A stretch of DNA of 64,000 nt from Fusarium oxysporum f. sp. lycopersici 4287 (lineage: Eukaryota; Ascomycota; Sordariomycetes; Hypocreales; Nectriaceae): contig NC_031000.1 of NCBI RefSeq assembly GCF_000149955.1, positions 716,761-780,760 on the forward strand, read 5' to 3'. The position numbers and the translations under genes are program-made. The stretch's first letter is position 1; each line of letters starts with the position of its first letter. The notes beneath the pieces were generated by a model. The model worked only from the letters and a program-made list of their open reading frames with translations, made no database searches and was not told the origin of the DNA. This document shows positions 1 through 11,992 of the stretch, piece by piece.

Positions 1-929
1 AGCATTTTCATTTTCACTATTGGGTTCTTCTTTTACCATTATTGCCTATCGCAGTATTTGATTAAAGTGTATAAGTCTAGAAACTATTCTGTTGTTGAGG
101 TTGAAGGCAGTGAGGCCATTGAAGATCTTTGCAATCGTGTACCGACTAAAATGGTTAGGCACGAGAAGTCTCAGTACTAGCGTCCCATGAATTTCTTTTC
201 GTTCTTGCCTGAGCTGTTACCTCCGCCGAGTCTGCATTTGGGTGGGGAGAAAGCGGTGGGTCACACATCTTGGCCAGCATAGTCTACATGTCGAACTCCA
301 CATGGTTACGCCTGCAAGAGTGTAAAACATGTTCGTTAGGACTCCGTAAAAAGTAGCTCGCCAGCTGTCCACAAAGCCTTTTTGTCTCAGTGAGCCCTCC
401 TGTGTTGGTGGTCAATCAGCCAGTAGAAAACTAGCCCGAAGTTAGCCCCCGTGGACCACGGCCTCGCTCTTGATACGTATCGCTACACTGCGTGGGTTAT
501 GATGACTCGGATATTCTGAGCTCGATTTAGCGCCTTATCATACGCAACATGATCTACCCCGCAATCTTGACTGCGATCTAGCGCCTTGTCGAGATGAATT
601 ATCCATCGTCATCCTTACAATTGGTTTGGTTCGCATGCAGGCTAACACATATCACTGTTTTGACGAGAATACCCTAACCATGGGCCTGGGTAAGAACGCT
701 TCAAAAGCGCATGGAGTACAAAATATCCGGATATCGTGTATTCCGAGCGACGACGGTTGAGATTGAGCTTTGATTGTTGAGCGCCTCTCCTGTTATATAA
801 AGGTTCTTGTCGCAAGGTCATCAGTCGAACAATCATTCATTCCCTGCCTACCTGTCAGCTTGAACTCATTCTAGCTTGCCCTCCTCTATTATCATATATC
901 ATTAAATCACTTGAAGCGTTGTATCCGCA
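1..929. other. intergenic, upstream of esterase gene
   Basis: I see no coding region I can support here. The last 140 bases are presumably the promoter and 5' leader of the esterase gene that starts at 930. Confidence 0.5.
794..800 (+). promoter_or_regulatory. TATA-like box of esterase gene
   Basis: A TATATAA heptamer lies about 130 bases before the esterase ATG, followed by a pyrimidine-rich stretch. Position and sequence fit a fungal core promoter, but this is inference from the motif alone. Confidence 0.35.
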
Positions 930-1785
930 ATGAAGCTTCTTAATCTCCTGACACTTGCTCTTCTTGGCAATCTCTCTCAGGCGAGAACGGTCGACAAACG
1001 AGCCACTTTGACGCAGGTCACCAATTTTGGCAACAATCCCGGCAGTCTTAACATGTATATCTACGTTCCGGCCAAAATCGCCACCCAACCCGGCGTCGTT
1101 TTTACGCTCCACGGCGCTTCCGGTAACGCCCAGCAGCAGTTTACATCTACGCCTTATGCGACACTGGCCGAGCAGTACGGCTTTATTGCCGTCTATCCAG
1201 AGTCCCCCCAAGGCGCCTGGGATGCGACCTCGAGCAAATCACTTTTGCATAACGGCGGTGGCGCAAGCCAATCGATTGCTAGCATGGCTGCCTACGTGAT
1301 CAGCACATACAAAGCAAGCTCGAGCAAAGTATTCGTCTCTGGAGTGTCTTCTGGCGGAACAATGGCGGTAAGTTTGTCGTCTTGGGTATGGGATATCGTG
1401 AGGCCTCTGACAATGCGAGTGATAGTTTACCCTTGCAGGAGCCTACCCTGACGTCTTCAAGAGCGCCATCGTCTATTCTGCTGCTTCCACGGCGAACATC
1501 AAGAACCAGTATCCAGGATATACTGGCACTTACCCGAGTATTCAACTCTATCTAGGCTCTGCGGACACCATTATTGGTACATCTACCTTCAATAAGTCGC
1601 TTGCCAATTGGGCTCCGGTGCTTGGCTATGACACAACCCCAGATCAGGTGCTCACTAATAGTCCTGTCAGTGGTTGGACAACATATGTCCTGGGCAGTAA
1701 GCTAGAAGGCGTCTGGGCTCAGGGCGTTGGACATCCCGTTTCGACCCAGGGCAATGAGGACATGAAGTGGTGGGGATTTGCTTGA
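930..1785 (+). CDS. secreted CE1-type esterase (PHB depolymerase / acetylxylan or feruloyl esterase-like)
   Basis: Likely a secreted alpha/beta-hydrolase that cleaves ester bonds in plant cell wall or polyester substrates. The N-terminus has a signal peptide (MKLLNLLTLALLGNLSQA) and a Kex2-like KR at residues 23-24. The family core follows: TLHGASGNAQ near residue 65, WDATSS, HNGGG, then the nucleophile elbow GVSSGG (GxSxG). Exon 2 supplies AYPDVFK, the acid in GSADT and the catalytic His in GVGHPV, ending WWGFA-stop. One intron sits between the elbow and AYPDVF, with a CTGAC branch site and an acceptor at 1438. The perfect GTAAGT donor at 1368 would leave exon 2 out of frame; a GTTTGT donor at 1372 keeps the frame. 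Relatives have about four more residues here, so either the junction or the gene is damaged. Substrate cannot be told from sequence. Confidence 0.8.
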
Positions 1786-3143
1786 TGATCAACGGACTGA
1801 TGATACTGGCGTGGGTTGCGAGTAGCGCCAGCATCGGTTGCCCTCTAACGCCACGTATCAAATGGTAACTGTTAAGATCTAAGGTAGAGCTATTGAACAT
1901 ATTAGTTTAAGGGTGCAATAGCGACGCGAGAAGAATACAAAGCCATATGGTTTTCCATTGGATGTCTAAATATTTCTAAGTCCACTTTCGGCTGGAAGGC
2001 AAGGAAAAACCTCCTTTCATTGTAGCTTCGGTTACCAGAACGAGCCGCCGCACGTTTATGATTAGCCCCTATATCTTACATCCGTGCTTAGCGCATACGG
2101 ATGCGTATTCGAGCGGTCAGTAATTAGTATAAGGCAGAGTCTCGATGCGTGCTTCGGTAAGAAGTGCGAGAAAGTACTGCCTGAAGCCCTAGTAAGTGTG
2201 GAAGTTCTGTATTCAATGTATGTTCCAAGCTTTCAAGGTTATAAGTGTTGGAATACTTCAAGGGTTGTCCTGTGTTTTGAATAATGTTGCTCGTCCAAGC
2301 CCTTAGTGGGGTCGACGTGCTGGATATTCAACTCAGCTGAGTATTCACCCCCAGAATATAGGAGCGCGCATACCCAGCCACTCCGCCAAATGGGCCTCAG
2401 TCCCAGATAGATCAGAAAAAATGTTCGCGTTGGATATCATATGACAGTGGCCCATCGAGTCAGAGTTCGAACGTTCAATGCCTGTGCGCTGCCTGACCGT
2501 GTCATGAAGCTACTCAATCTTCCTAGGCTCCATACGACACAATGAAAATCGGACATGCCTGTCAAACCGTCGAATTATTGACGCTTGGAATTAACGCGTG
2601 ATAACACATCCGATCAGAATACCGGCTTCCAACCTACTGAGGATCCTTCAGCTTATAGAGGTGTAAGAAAGATGGAACATGATGTTATATAATACGGAAG
2701 CCTCGGAGATGGCCAAAGGATATCAAGGCTACATTAGATTCAGATATGACATGTTTCAATCTAGTTCTGATCGGCGAGAAGCTTCGCGTAAATAAGTTCA
2801 ATGGCATTTTGCCGTTATTTCACAGAAAAGAACAATCACACTGGACTTGTACTTAAAAACAGATTTAATGGAGTTATTATTAGCTGCCTGCACTAATACC
2901 AGGGAACCCCTTCAAAACAGCATTGGAGTGCTATAGTAAGTAGATTGAAAATCAGAGACAGCTCTAAAGAAACGCAGGATCTCTTGTTCAACCATCGCTT
3001 CGCCCAATACGCTCTCGCCCGCAGAGTACCAACAACCACTCCGAACACTCACCAGCACAGCTAAAGAAAAGCATCGTCCTGCGACTATCAGTCGACAACA
3101 GGTGTGTATGACTGCCTCATACTGTCTCTCCTAGGGAGGCCCT
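1786..3143. other. intergenic, no gene recognised
   Basis: 1.36 kb between two genes whose 3' ends face each other. The open frames are short, without homology I recognise and without consistent splice structure. I see no repeat. Confidence 0.45.
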
Positions 3144-4243
3144 CTAGATAGTCCTGGTCTTGACTCGTCTTCCACGTGCCAAGGTTGGGCTCGCCGTAGC
3201 AAAGCTGGTAGGTTGAGCGGCAGTCGTTACAGGCACGGAAGTCGCGTTCACGGCGTCGGCTACAGCAGCTCCACCGTTCATCATCTCCAAGCTTGTGTAG
3301 TAGTCGCTCGTCCCGTTGTCAGGGTCCTGATCAGTGGGGGTACAGCCAGAATCTGCCGCAGCGGATCCGTGCTCACCACTGATGAACTGGCCATCTTCGT
3401 AGCCACCACCGCCAGAGGCGAGCATGTTCTCGGCAGAATCTTCGTACCAGCCGTTGATGAAGTCGCCGTGGAAGCAGTAGCCGTTGCCCGAGGCGCTGCC
3501 ACACGACAGCTGGAAGGGAGCATCACCGCTCCAGCCGTTGGGCACGACAGCCTTGGTGTCGTAGCGGGCAGCATAGCGAAGCTGAGGGATCGCCTTCATG
3601 CTTTCGGGACACTTGTTAGAGTCGTCGCTCCAGTCATACTCAGCGAGGTTGTCCAGGTTGACGCAGTTGGGAAAGCGCAGCGAGACCTGCAAGTGCTGGT
3701 CGCAAGTACTGGTGGGAAACTTAGCGATATCGGATTCACGCTCGTCGGACCCCTCGCAAAAACCATTCCAGTCCATTAGAAGGATGGTCGGCCTCGGCTT
3801 GGGTCTGCGCAGATGCGTTGCCAGAGATCATGGCAAAATCCTGGGGGATGGAGATCTCGGCGAAGGCATTAGTGTAGTAGGTACTGAAATAGAAGACGGG
3901 CACTTCAGTGAAGGTGTCACCATCGACATAGTACAATGTGGGGATCCCTATCGGCCAAGTCAGATGTCGGTAAATAGCAGGTGAGTCAGTTGCGGTTACA
4001 CATACAGTAAACGGACAAGTCGTTGGCATTCTGGCCACTATAGCAGCCGTTTTGCAGATCAGACGAGGTAGGCAGAACGTTGGTGACAGCATCACTACCG
4101 AAGAAGGTGTGCATATGCGAAGTGTAGGTGCCTGGGACGACAATAGGATCAATGTTCTTGTTCATGAATGGCTCATGGTGAAGTTCGGTCCAGGCTGCTA
4201 CCAGATTGGCGCTGACGGCAAGGAGGCACAGTGTAGGGCGCAT
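3144..4243 (-). CDS. secreted DUF1996 protein (one frameshift)
   Basis: Fungal extracellular protein of unknown function with a DUF1996 domain. Exon 1 (4243-4006) carries a signal peptide (MRPTLCLLAVSANLVAA), then the family motifs DPIVVPG and SHMHTFFGSDAV with its conserved histidines. A 58-nt intron (4005-3948) has GTATGT/TAG borders; splicing rebuilds the diagnostic YWIPTLYY motif exactly, which fixes both junctions. The domain continues through FAMISGNA, LRFPNCVN and YCFHGDFINGW, followed by a Ser/Thr/Ala-rich tail. The frame breaks at a run of five T residues (plus strand A run 3758-3762): four T would join EWF to CEGSDERES in frame. That is one extra base in a homopolymer, so a sequencing error and a real inactivating mutation are both possible. 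Confidence 0.8.
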
Positions 4244-5248
4244 CTTAGCGAAAGAGAGAAATGAAGAAAGGTAAAGAATGTATATAACTGATCACAGATC
4301 AGAGCATGTAATGAATGAATGAGTTTTGCGGAAGAAGGAAGCGAAACACGAAGATACACAAACAAGAAAAGAGTGATGAATTGATATTACTCCAAGACAC
4401 AGCTGTGGCCAGGCTCTTATATGTCCAGCAGCCAGTGCATGGAGATGCTTTCGAAAATTAAAATTCTTTGTGCCTCCCACATTGCGGACTAGGTTGGGAC
4501 CCATTTGGTGGAGTAGCTGCGTATGTGTGCTCCTGAATTCCTCGTGGATACTCGTTCAACTGCAAGCAGCTTACCATGAATCGTTTATCCTTCACCTGCG
4601 CGCGAAGCCCAATGCATCTACCTACAGCTTCTGCCAGGATGTGTATTTATGAAGTGTTACGTGCAGTCTCAGGTGGACGAAGCCAAGGTGGCCACGAAGA
4701 AGATGGCCATGAAAGGAAAGTTTTTAATCAGGACTCTGTATGACTGTCGGTCGGCACGACCAAGCCAGTCTAGTCTGGTTTCAGTTCTAGGAAGCCAAGG
4801 CCAACGGTCAATTTGAGCCGGCTTTTTCAGGGGCTTGACTTCGGGGTCTTAATTTGAATTGATTGATTTGAAATGTTGCGAGCGTTGGCCAAGACCACTA
4901 ACAAACGGCGGCTGAACCCAAATTTACGGCGTCCATTCGGACTCGCGGAGTGACTGAAATCGCGTGATAGCGCTAAACCGCCTTAATGATATCCGAGACA
5001 TTGTCGCATCCCACGGCTTTCGGATAATGTGGCGTGATCCCCGAGAACTAGTCCATTTTCGTAATATCCGAAGACAAAGCTTCAGGCAGTGCAGTTTAGT
5101 AACATTCCGAGCCTCTAGAACCGACTGTTTTCTTTTAGGCCAAAAACACTCTCAGAAACAAGCTGCTTTACCTAAGATCGGTTGCCTGTCATCAGTCCTC
5201 TTCCGTTTCCTCACTTAGCACCACATCAGCCAACACAAGGACCTGACG
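4244..5248. other. divergent intergenic region
   Basis: About 1 kb between the divergently transcribed DUF1996 and D-lactate dehydrogenase genes, so it should hold both promoters. I could not single out a convincing TATA box or repeat, and the short open frames in it look like chance. Confidence 0.45.
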
Positions 5249-7252
5249 ATGCGACGCTTTACTCGATCATCAGCTCGCTCCATTGCTCAATGGTCGAGAG
5301 CAGTCTCAACGAGAGCAGCTCCAGCGGGAGATCTTTATCGTCTTAGATCCATTTTATTTACGTCTACCGGCGCCTTCACCGGAATTATAATCGGAACTAT
5401 AGGATCTGCCATATGGTTTGTCGAGGGCGCAGAGCGACTGCGAGCTGATGTCCAGACACCACAGACTAGACCCTATGCTAGTCCAGCAACCACAAGGAAA
5501 GTATGTTCTCACCTCTGCGTGACCTCACTGGCTTGATCTACTGTACTTTCAGGGGCTAACGGTGCACCATCAGGGGATCGCACAAATTCGTCAGGAACTC
5601 GGAGACGATGCGGTGAGCACGGACGAAGACGACATAGAAGAACACGGATTTTCAGAATGGTCGACGTCGAATTCGCTCGTCAGGCCGGAAGCCGTCGTCC
5701 GCCCGACAAGTACGGAGGACGTGGCCACTATAGCCAAGATCTGTTTTCGCTACAAAATCCCGATGGTTCCATACGGTGCAGGTTCGAGTGTAGAGGGCAA
5801 TTTCTCCTCCACACATCCCGGGATCTGCATCGACTTGTCTCTCATGGATAAGATTGTGGAGTTTCGTCCAGATGACTTGGACGTGACTGTCCAGGCTGGC
5901 GTAAACTGGATGAACCTCAACGAAAACAAAGAACTTAAAGAGACCGGGTTGTTTCTACCACTTGATCCTAGCCCAACCGCACAGATTGGTGGCATGATCG
6001 CCACAAACTGCAGCGGAACAAATGCCTTGAGGTATGGCACGATGAAGGATTATGTTCTAAACTTGACAGTTGTATTGGCGAATGGCTCTATTATCAGGAC
6101 TAGGCGTCGGCCACGGAAGACTTCGGCTGGCTATAACCTAAACGGCCTCTTTACCGGATCTGAAGGCACACTTGGAATCATCACGGAGGCGACTCTGAAA
6201 CTCGCGGTTGTACCATCTAGCTACAGCGTCGCAATCGCTACCTTTTCCACAGTGAAGGATGCTGCAGACGCAGCGGCCAAGATGATACGCCAAGGGATCA
6301 ACCTCGCTGCCTGCGAACTGATGGACGATGAACAGATGAAGGTTATAAACAAAAGTGGTGGAGTGGGCGGGAAGCTGTGGGAAGAGTTGCCGACTTTGTT
6401 CCTCAAGTACGTGGTTTCTATACATGGATCGCCGTCAATCAAGCCTAACATAGCGCACTAGGTTTTCAGGCTCACAACAAAATATCGAGGACAGTGTTCG
6501 GTCGGCAAAAACCGTCAGTAGTTCGTCCAAGTGCCAGACATTCCTTTCTGCGAAGACGAAAGAAGAAATGGACTCTTTATGGTCCGCTCGCAAGCAAGCT
6601 CTCTGGGCTTGCCTGGCAACTCGCCCAGAGGGCACGGAAATCTGGTCCACGGATGTAGCAGTTCCAATCTCTCGTATGGCACAAATGATAGGTACTACAT
6701 ACGCCGGATCTTAGATGTCTCGATATTTCTATGTAAAGCTAACATATATTTACAGAGGAATCCAAAACCGATGCAATGCAGTTAGGTCTCTTCTCGAGCG
6801 TCCTAGGTCACGTTGGTGACGGCAACTTCCATCAGATGGTCATGTACAATCCGAAGAGACCTACAGACGTGACAAAGGTTAAGGACTTCATAAATGGAAT
6901 GATGCACAAGGCTTTAGAGATGGAAGGAACTGTATCGGTAAGACGTCGGATAACTGTTGTGTCTGGAAATTGTGCAGCTCTAATACGTAAACAGGGCGAG
7001 CATGGCATTGGTATCGGGAAAAAGGTATGCCGGCACGCACTCTTGGAAAGGCAATAACACATGATAGAATGATACTGATAACTGTCGCAGCACTGCCTAC
7101 TCGAAGAATTGGGCCCTGACACAATTGGGGTAATGAAGGCTATCAAAGGTCGTTTGGATCCCCAGTAAGTAATAGATATCCCAGTGCAACGCGTTTGCTA
7201 ACAAGAAAAATCTAGCTGGCTTATGAACCCTGGTAAGATATTTGATGAGTAA
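5249..7252 (+). CDS. dld1: D-lactate dehydrogenase (cytochrome), mitochondrial
   Basis: FAD flavoprotein that oxidises D-lactate to pyruvate and passes electrons to cytochrome c, in or on the inner mitochondrial membrane. Seven exons: introns 5501-5552, 6407-6461, 6692-6755, 6938-6994, 7025-7090 and 7165-7215 give a 552-aa product. An Arg/Ser-rich presequence is followed by a hydrophobic segment (TGAFTGIIIGTIGSAIWF), typical of the membrane-anchored form. The FAD_binding_4 domain shows VVRPTSTEDVA, PYGAGSSVEGN, GGMIATNCSGTNALRYG and GLFTGSEGTLGIITEATLK. The FAD-oxidase C-terminal domain shows VLGHVGDGNFH, GTVSGEHGIG and the ending WLMNPGKIFDE, where family members usually finish. Intron 4 is 57 nt, a multiple of three without a stop, so its retention would not break the frame. 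All junctions restore family motifs. Confidence 0.92.
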
Positions 7253-7784
7253 AATTGGCTCCTCTAAAACGGCGCGGGCCTACTTAGAAACCCGGATAAA
7301 AACCTCATAGATCATGTTTCTGTAGAAATAAACTCTTTGATAGAATACGCATTGGCGAGATACCGTAGATCGCTGCTTCCATACTTGCATGCCTCGCACT
7401 TGCTGCTCCGTGAGGTCATAATAAGTCATGATGGGCGATGAAATTACCAAGCAAGGCCTGTAGCGGTTGGTTGCTGGAGTTAGTAACACCGGAAGCGGTC
7501 TCCAATGTTCCGGACCACTAAATTGTCGTCTAATTACCTCTCTGCCTATCCACTACGTATAAGAAACCCCGCATCCCTCCTCCGGCGGTAGAGCAAGCTC
7601 CTTCTAAGTTAGTACCCTCTTTGCCACTAAACGCCGTTTTTTTGTAAAAGGTCAATAGCCACATTCTGTGCCATTCGGCAGTTCCATTACTTTACCCCCA
7701 GATTGCTGTTTTCACAGTCTTCACCAGCCTCTATCCCTTTTATCTTTTCTTCTCGATTTTGGTGGCCCACTCGAGGTTGGAATT
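7253..7784. other. intergenic, promoter side of the Zn2Cys6 gene
   Basis: About 530 bases between the dehydrogenase stop and the regulator ATG. The final 150 bases are pyrimidine-rich (tttttttg, ctctatcccttttatc), as in many fungal 5' leaders. No gene seen. Confidence 0.45.
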
Positions 7785-10300
7785 ATGGACAAGAACGGTC
7801 CAGAACAAAACTCATCTTCCGAAATGAGCATTCGAGGTAGCCTTCAATTTCAACCGCCCAACAGGGCGGCGTCGCCGACAAATTCGAAAAGACGCAGAGC
7901 ATACCTATCGTGCGAGACGTGTCGCAAGCGCAAAACGCGCTGCGTTGCCAACTCTTCAGGCCAATCCCAGCCTTGCCAGCGATGCGTGTGTGAGAGAAGA
8001 GAGTGCGTCGTTCGGAGCACAAGGAATGTATCCCGCAGGCGCCCAAGAAGTCCGGCGCCCCAAGATTCACCGTTCTCGCCAACTTCCACAGGCATCGTCA
8101 GCGACGACAAAGCACAGGAAATCGGCTCTAGCAACGTTCGTGGAGGCAGTGACTGTGGAAGTCACCTTGAGGGATTTACGGCTGAGGCTGGAGTGTTTCA
8201 ATGTGAGCCTTCACCCATTGAGCCAACTCCGTCAGCTTCGCATTCCTCCGCCCGCAGGAGGATTATGTCGGCCCATTCACACAACACAGCCGATGACCTA
8301 GATCTACTTACGTTCACTGCTGCTAGTCAACAGAGCAGGGGCCAAGAGGTAACATCCAAGACAATATGCAGTCACAGTCAAGCATCAAACGCACCCACCA
8401 TCTCGACCGATGCTGCCGATTGGGAACGGTTTATCTTGATTAAGAGAAGAATTCTGAGTAAGACTGAGTTGATCGAGTATCTCGATTTCTATTTTACTAT
8501 CATGTGGTCACTCCGCCCTGTTGTACCTCCGTTCTATCGGGATCGTGACCAATATGGTACCTTGTCGATCGAGGAACCTTTGCTCACTCTAACACTCACC
8601 ACCATCTCATCTCGCTACCATGTGCTCTCCGGGTCCCATGGTGAGATACGGTCCGAAAGAATCCACTGACAGACGTGGAAGATTTGTCAGCGGTATCTGC
8701 AGTCGGCTCTCTGGGGCTCATCGTACACACGTTCCTCTGGTGCCGTCGCCTCCATGTTACTACTAATTGAATGGCATCCCAAGTCAATCAACAATACAAT
8801 CGCATTTAGCGATGATGAAGAACCTACAGGTATGACCACTGGACCTCAAGAGGTTTTGCAACGCCAAAGCGAACCTTGGGGTACACAATCGGGTCAGTAT
8901 ACTTCGTTGACGAGCCAACAAAGATACGGCATGGCTACGCTCCTCGAGAGCCTCAATATTGTGGCTCCTGCTTATAGAAGCAATAAGATGTCATGGTAAG
9001 TGCTAAATCACTTTAACTTCCATTTTCAGATCTTGCTTGTCTTATGATTAGTCACGGACTCTTTACACGATAGATATAGGATGCTACTTTCGAGCGCTAT
9101 CGCTCTGGCTCAAGAAGGTTGTTGTTTTGACCACGATCAACAAAACACAGGTCAAGAATCGCTCACGTCAACAGCGCAGTCCGCCAGAGATGCTCTGCGA
9201 CAGCAATGGAACCAGTTGACTTGTGTTTTCATATATTTAACCGACGAACACTTGAGCTTACGTTTAGGGTTGCGCCCGCTTTTGCCTGAGAGTCAGACCG
9301 AGGCGGTGCGTTACCGATTCTCTACGACTTTTGCTAGCCTGCTTCCTGATAGCGCCCTTTGGGAGAGTTACTATGAACTCTTTAACGAGACAAGAAAATC
9401 GCGCACGCTTCTACAATCCCTTCGAAAACCAGGAGTATCTACACCACCTAGTGTCGACATCCTACCTGGACTAGAACATGTCAACAGAGCGTTATCGCGC
9501 TGGAGAAGGAGCCACGAGAATCTGAAAACAAACCAATCCGAATTGCTAAACGCATGCATAAATCTTGAGTATCACTACACGGTCATGTATAGCTGCGCTC
9601 CGGCAGGCCACGTTCTGCACAACAATGCCTCCATGGCATTGGCTGATGATAAGAGAAAGGCTCTGTTGGTACTGGATGAAAAGGCAGCACATGCCAGCCG
9701 CGATATACTCTCTATTGTAACAAGCATCCTGAGACCCTCCCACATGACACGGTATCTCCCCGTGCGGTGCTGGTTGTTTATTGTCTCCGCCAATCTGCAC
9801 CTTCTGAGGGTTAGTTCCACCCCGATCCTCCTCACAACCTTCAAGCCTCTTTTTTCTCTTCAGGACTGATACTGTTGCATACTTTCCAGAGCACTTTAAT
9901 TCTTGATTCACGTGTAAGCGAAGCACATAAAAATGTACAACTGTTACGAGATTCAATCGCGGCAATGCGGGAGGGAGCCGCGGACGATATTCACATGTCC
10001 GTGCGGTACGCGCGCTTTCTAGAAATCCTGCTTAACGCGTCTCTTTATTCTTCCTCTCGGGCTCACAGCCCATCGGGAGGAGATCAGGAGGGCCTTGCAC
10101 ATCAAGGCTCAGGGGACATTATAATTCCTCAAGTGGAGGATAATTTTCCTGAAGTGTCTAGTGCTTACCAAAACTCAAGCTTTATGGCAACCTCAATATT
10201 GGACGACCTAGAGATGTTCGAATTTCCTCAAAGCTTTACTGTGCATGGAGATTCACTTCAATGGTGGAATAACTTTAGTGCTTCTTTAGCAACTAGCTAG
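7785..10300 (+). CDS. Zn2Cys6 transcription factor with in-frame TGA
   Basis: Nuclear DNA-binding regulator of the fungal Gal4 class. From the chosen ATG (MDKNGPEQNSS), the zinc cluster lies about residues 40-75 as CETCRKRKTRC...CQRCVCERREC, spacing Cx2Cx6Cx10Cx2Cx6C, preceded by a basic SKRRRA-like patch. A long Ser/Pro-rich linker precedes a fungal middle-homology region (ELIEYLDFYFTIMWSLRPVVP, LLLIEWHPKS, SNKMSWMLL). Two introns are clear: 8996-9079 rebuilds the SWM junction and 9810-9889 joins HLLR to STLIL. A TGA at 8667-8669 interrupts the frame between SERIH and QTWKICQRYLQ. Flanking residues align with relatives without a gap, and no intron of suitable length removes it, so CGA to TGA is the simplest history. 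The target genes are unknown. Confidence 0.75.
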
Positions 10301-10503
10301 ATAGAACTATAAGGACAATACTTGAGAGCTATTACTTTACTATATAAGCCCTTAATAATATTCTTAACTTGTTAATCTGTATTATTTAATTACCTATAGT
10401 ATATATATTTATAGCTTCTTATATAATAGCAGGGCTCTTAATAACTATAATTTATTAAATTACTTTTAACTTATAATATTTAGATAACTTAAATTAAGAT
10501 AAC

Positions 10504-10653
10504 TGTTGAACAGGTGCTGGGGTCTCACGTGCAAGCAGGGATACTTTAAGATTACTGCCGAAATGGTAAAACCTCTAAGGGGTAGATTTCAACAGAACAC
10601 AACATGAATACACCAATTCACATCAATGAACCGAATACACGTAATGTCTGGCA
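10504..10653 (+). repeat. solo Copia-1-type LTR
   Basis: About 150 bases starting TGTTGAACAGGTGCTGGG and ending TGTCTGGCA, collinear with the 152-bp LTRs at 15543 and 20944 with a handful of changes. There is no internal Copia sequence on either side, so this is a solo LTR. No convincing 5-bp target duplication is seen (ATAAC versus CCTTA). It abuts the MULE relic. Confidence 0.85.
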
Positions 10654-11540
10654 CCTTACTAGTAGGCCTCTGATCCTTATTGGTGGCACATGAATGTCAG
10701 CTGGCAATAACGGAGGACTGCCTTATTTGCATACCATAGGCATAAGAGTGAAATAAAGGATGGAAAGCAGATTTCTGTGGCGTTCATACAAACTTTATTG
10801 CGGTCTGTTAGGATAACTGATGGAAGCCTTGTATAGCAGAGCTTATATAGGGACTTAAGCCGGTCTGAGACCTATAAGTAGTCCTGCTTAGTCTTGCCGC
10901 TAAGGAATGCAAAGACTATACAGAATGATCGCTAGCAGGCATTAACGCCAATCATGTTAAGCAATGGCATTCTGTATTTGTTTATTTTATATATATAGTC
11001 GAGGAAAAGCAGATCTGGGTAGGCCTAAAGGTAAGCCAATAAGTCTAGATAGGCAAACAACACCGCCATAATTCAGTCATCCAAATCAAGCCGCATTTAG
11101 TTCCAGAACCCTTCCTCATCCAGTTGGTTAGTAAAGGCATGTATAGTACTTTGGCCCTCATAAAGTTCTTGTTTACTATTTGCGATATGATTATATATAT
11201 CTTGCTGCATTACAATGGTGTTCGAATTCTGACGGATATAAGTCCTAATATCGTTTGGCGCTACTCCTGCATTTATTAGGCAGCTGACTGTTGACCTATC
11301 TGCACCAGAGAGCTGCCGATGGACTGAATGGGCCGATTTGTGCTAGCTTGGCTTGTGGTTGTGTATATAAAACCGGCTGTCTGGATGATGCCTTAAAGAC
11401 CAAGTCGCCTTATTTAGGGATTCCTTTGCGATAATCGAGAACCAACAATTGATTCCTCGCGTGGTAGTCTTATGCTGGCGGTCTTTTGATACGCTAGGCA
11501 GACAACACCATCGATTGCATGCATAGGAGATAATCTGCCT
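10654..11540 (-). pseudogene. decayed MULE (Mutator-like) transposase
   Basis: Reading the minus strand in shifting frames gives the N-terminal FAR1-like region and then the MULE transposase core. Recognisable pieces in order are: HSVHRQLSGADRSTV, GVAPNDIRTYIRQNS, QDIYNHIANSKQEL, TNQLDEEGFWN, PDLLFLDYIYKINKYRMPLL (first catalytic Asp), CIVFAFLSGKTKQDY, LPSVILTDRNK (second Asp) and LCLWYANKAVL. Several stops and frame changes interrupt it. The relic ends at the solo LTR and nothing similar continues beyond, so the C-terminal part is lost. This is an old, inactive element. Confidence 0.75.
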
Positions 11541-11992
11541 GCTGCTAGTTAACTGTGAAGATCTTCCAGTCTATTGGCATAGAGTCCTTCTGTCTTATTA
11601 TGATTACTATTGATTCCAGTTAGCAACCCTCTATTACTCTTAAAACACTGGAGATTTCCAGTCCTACTAGGCTAGAATACTATACACTCTCTTATATATA
11701 GAACCCCCTTATATAAATGATCCTATATATTACTTAGATATAGATATATGCTATATTCTCTTTAACAGGTCTAGATTCTCTGTAAAGCCTAATCTTTATA
11801 ATGCTTTCTTCTAGCTTTATTATTTTTATCCTTAGATGCTATTTTAGATTAGTGCCTTCTGTATTAACTAAAGTAATTTGCAGGAGTATAAATTTTAAGT
11901 AGGTATTATAGACTGAATCTTTAGAGCTGCTAGTTGTATTATTATTTGGCTAGGGAAACCATTTACTGATTTTAAGCTAGGGCTTTCGTGTT
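11541..11992. other. AT-rich decayed DNA
   Basis: Strongly AT-rich sequence with abundant TA steps and no open frame of note. It probably continues the 5' side of the MULE relic and looks RIP-affected by eye. No index was computed. Confidence 0.45.

Noticed and set aside
3213..3779. 188-codon plus-strand frame in the DUF1996 gene
   Set aside because: Complementary shadow of the DUF1996 coding strand, which has clear domain motifs and splice sites.
8641..8690. Intron that would remove the TGA in the Zn2Cys6 gene (GTGAGA donor, CTGAC, CAG)
   Set aside because: Its 50-nt length would shift the downstream frame, and the residues it would remove align with relatives.
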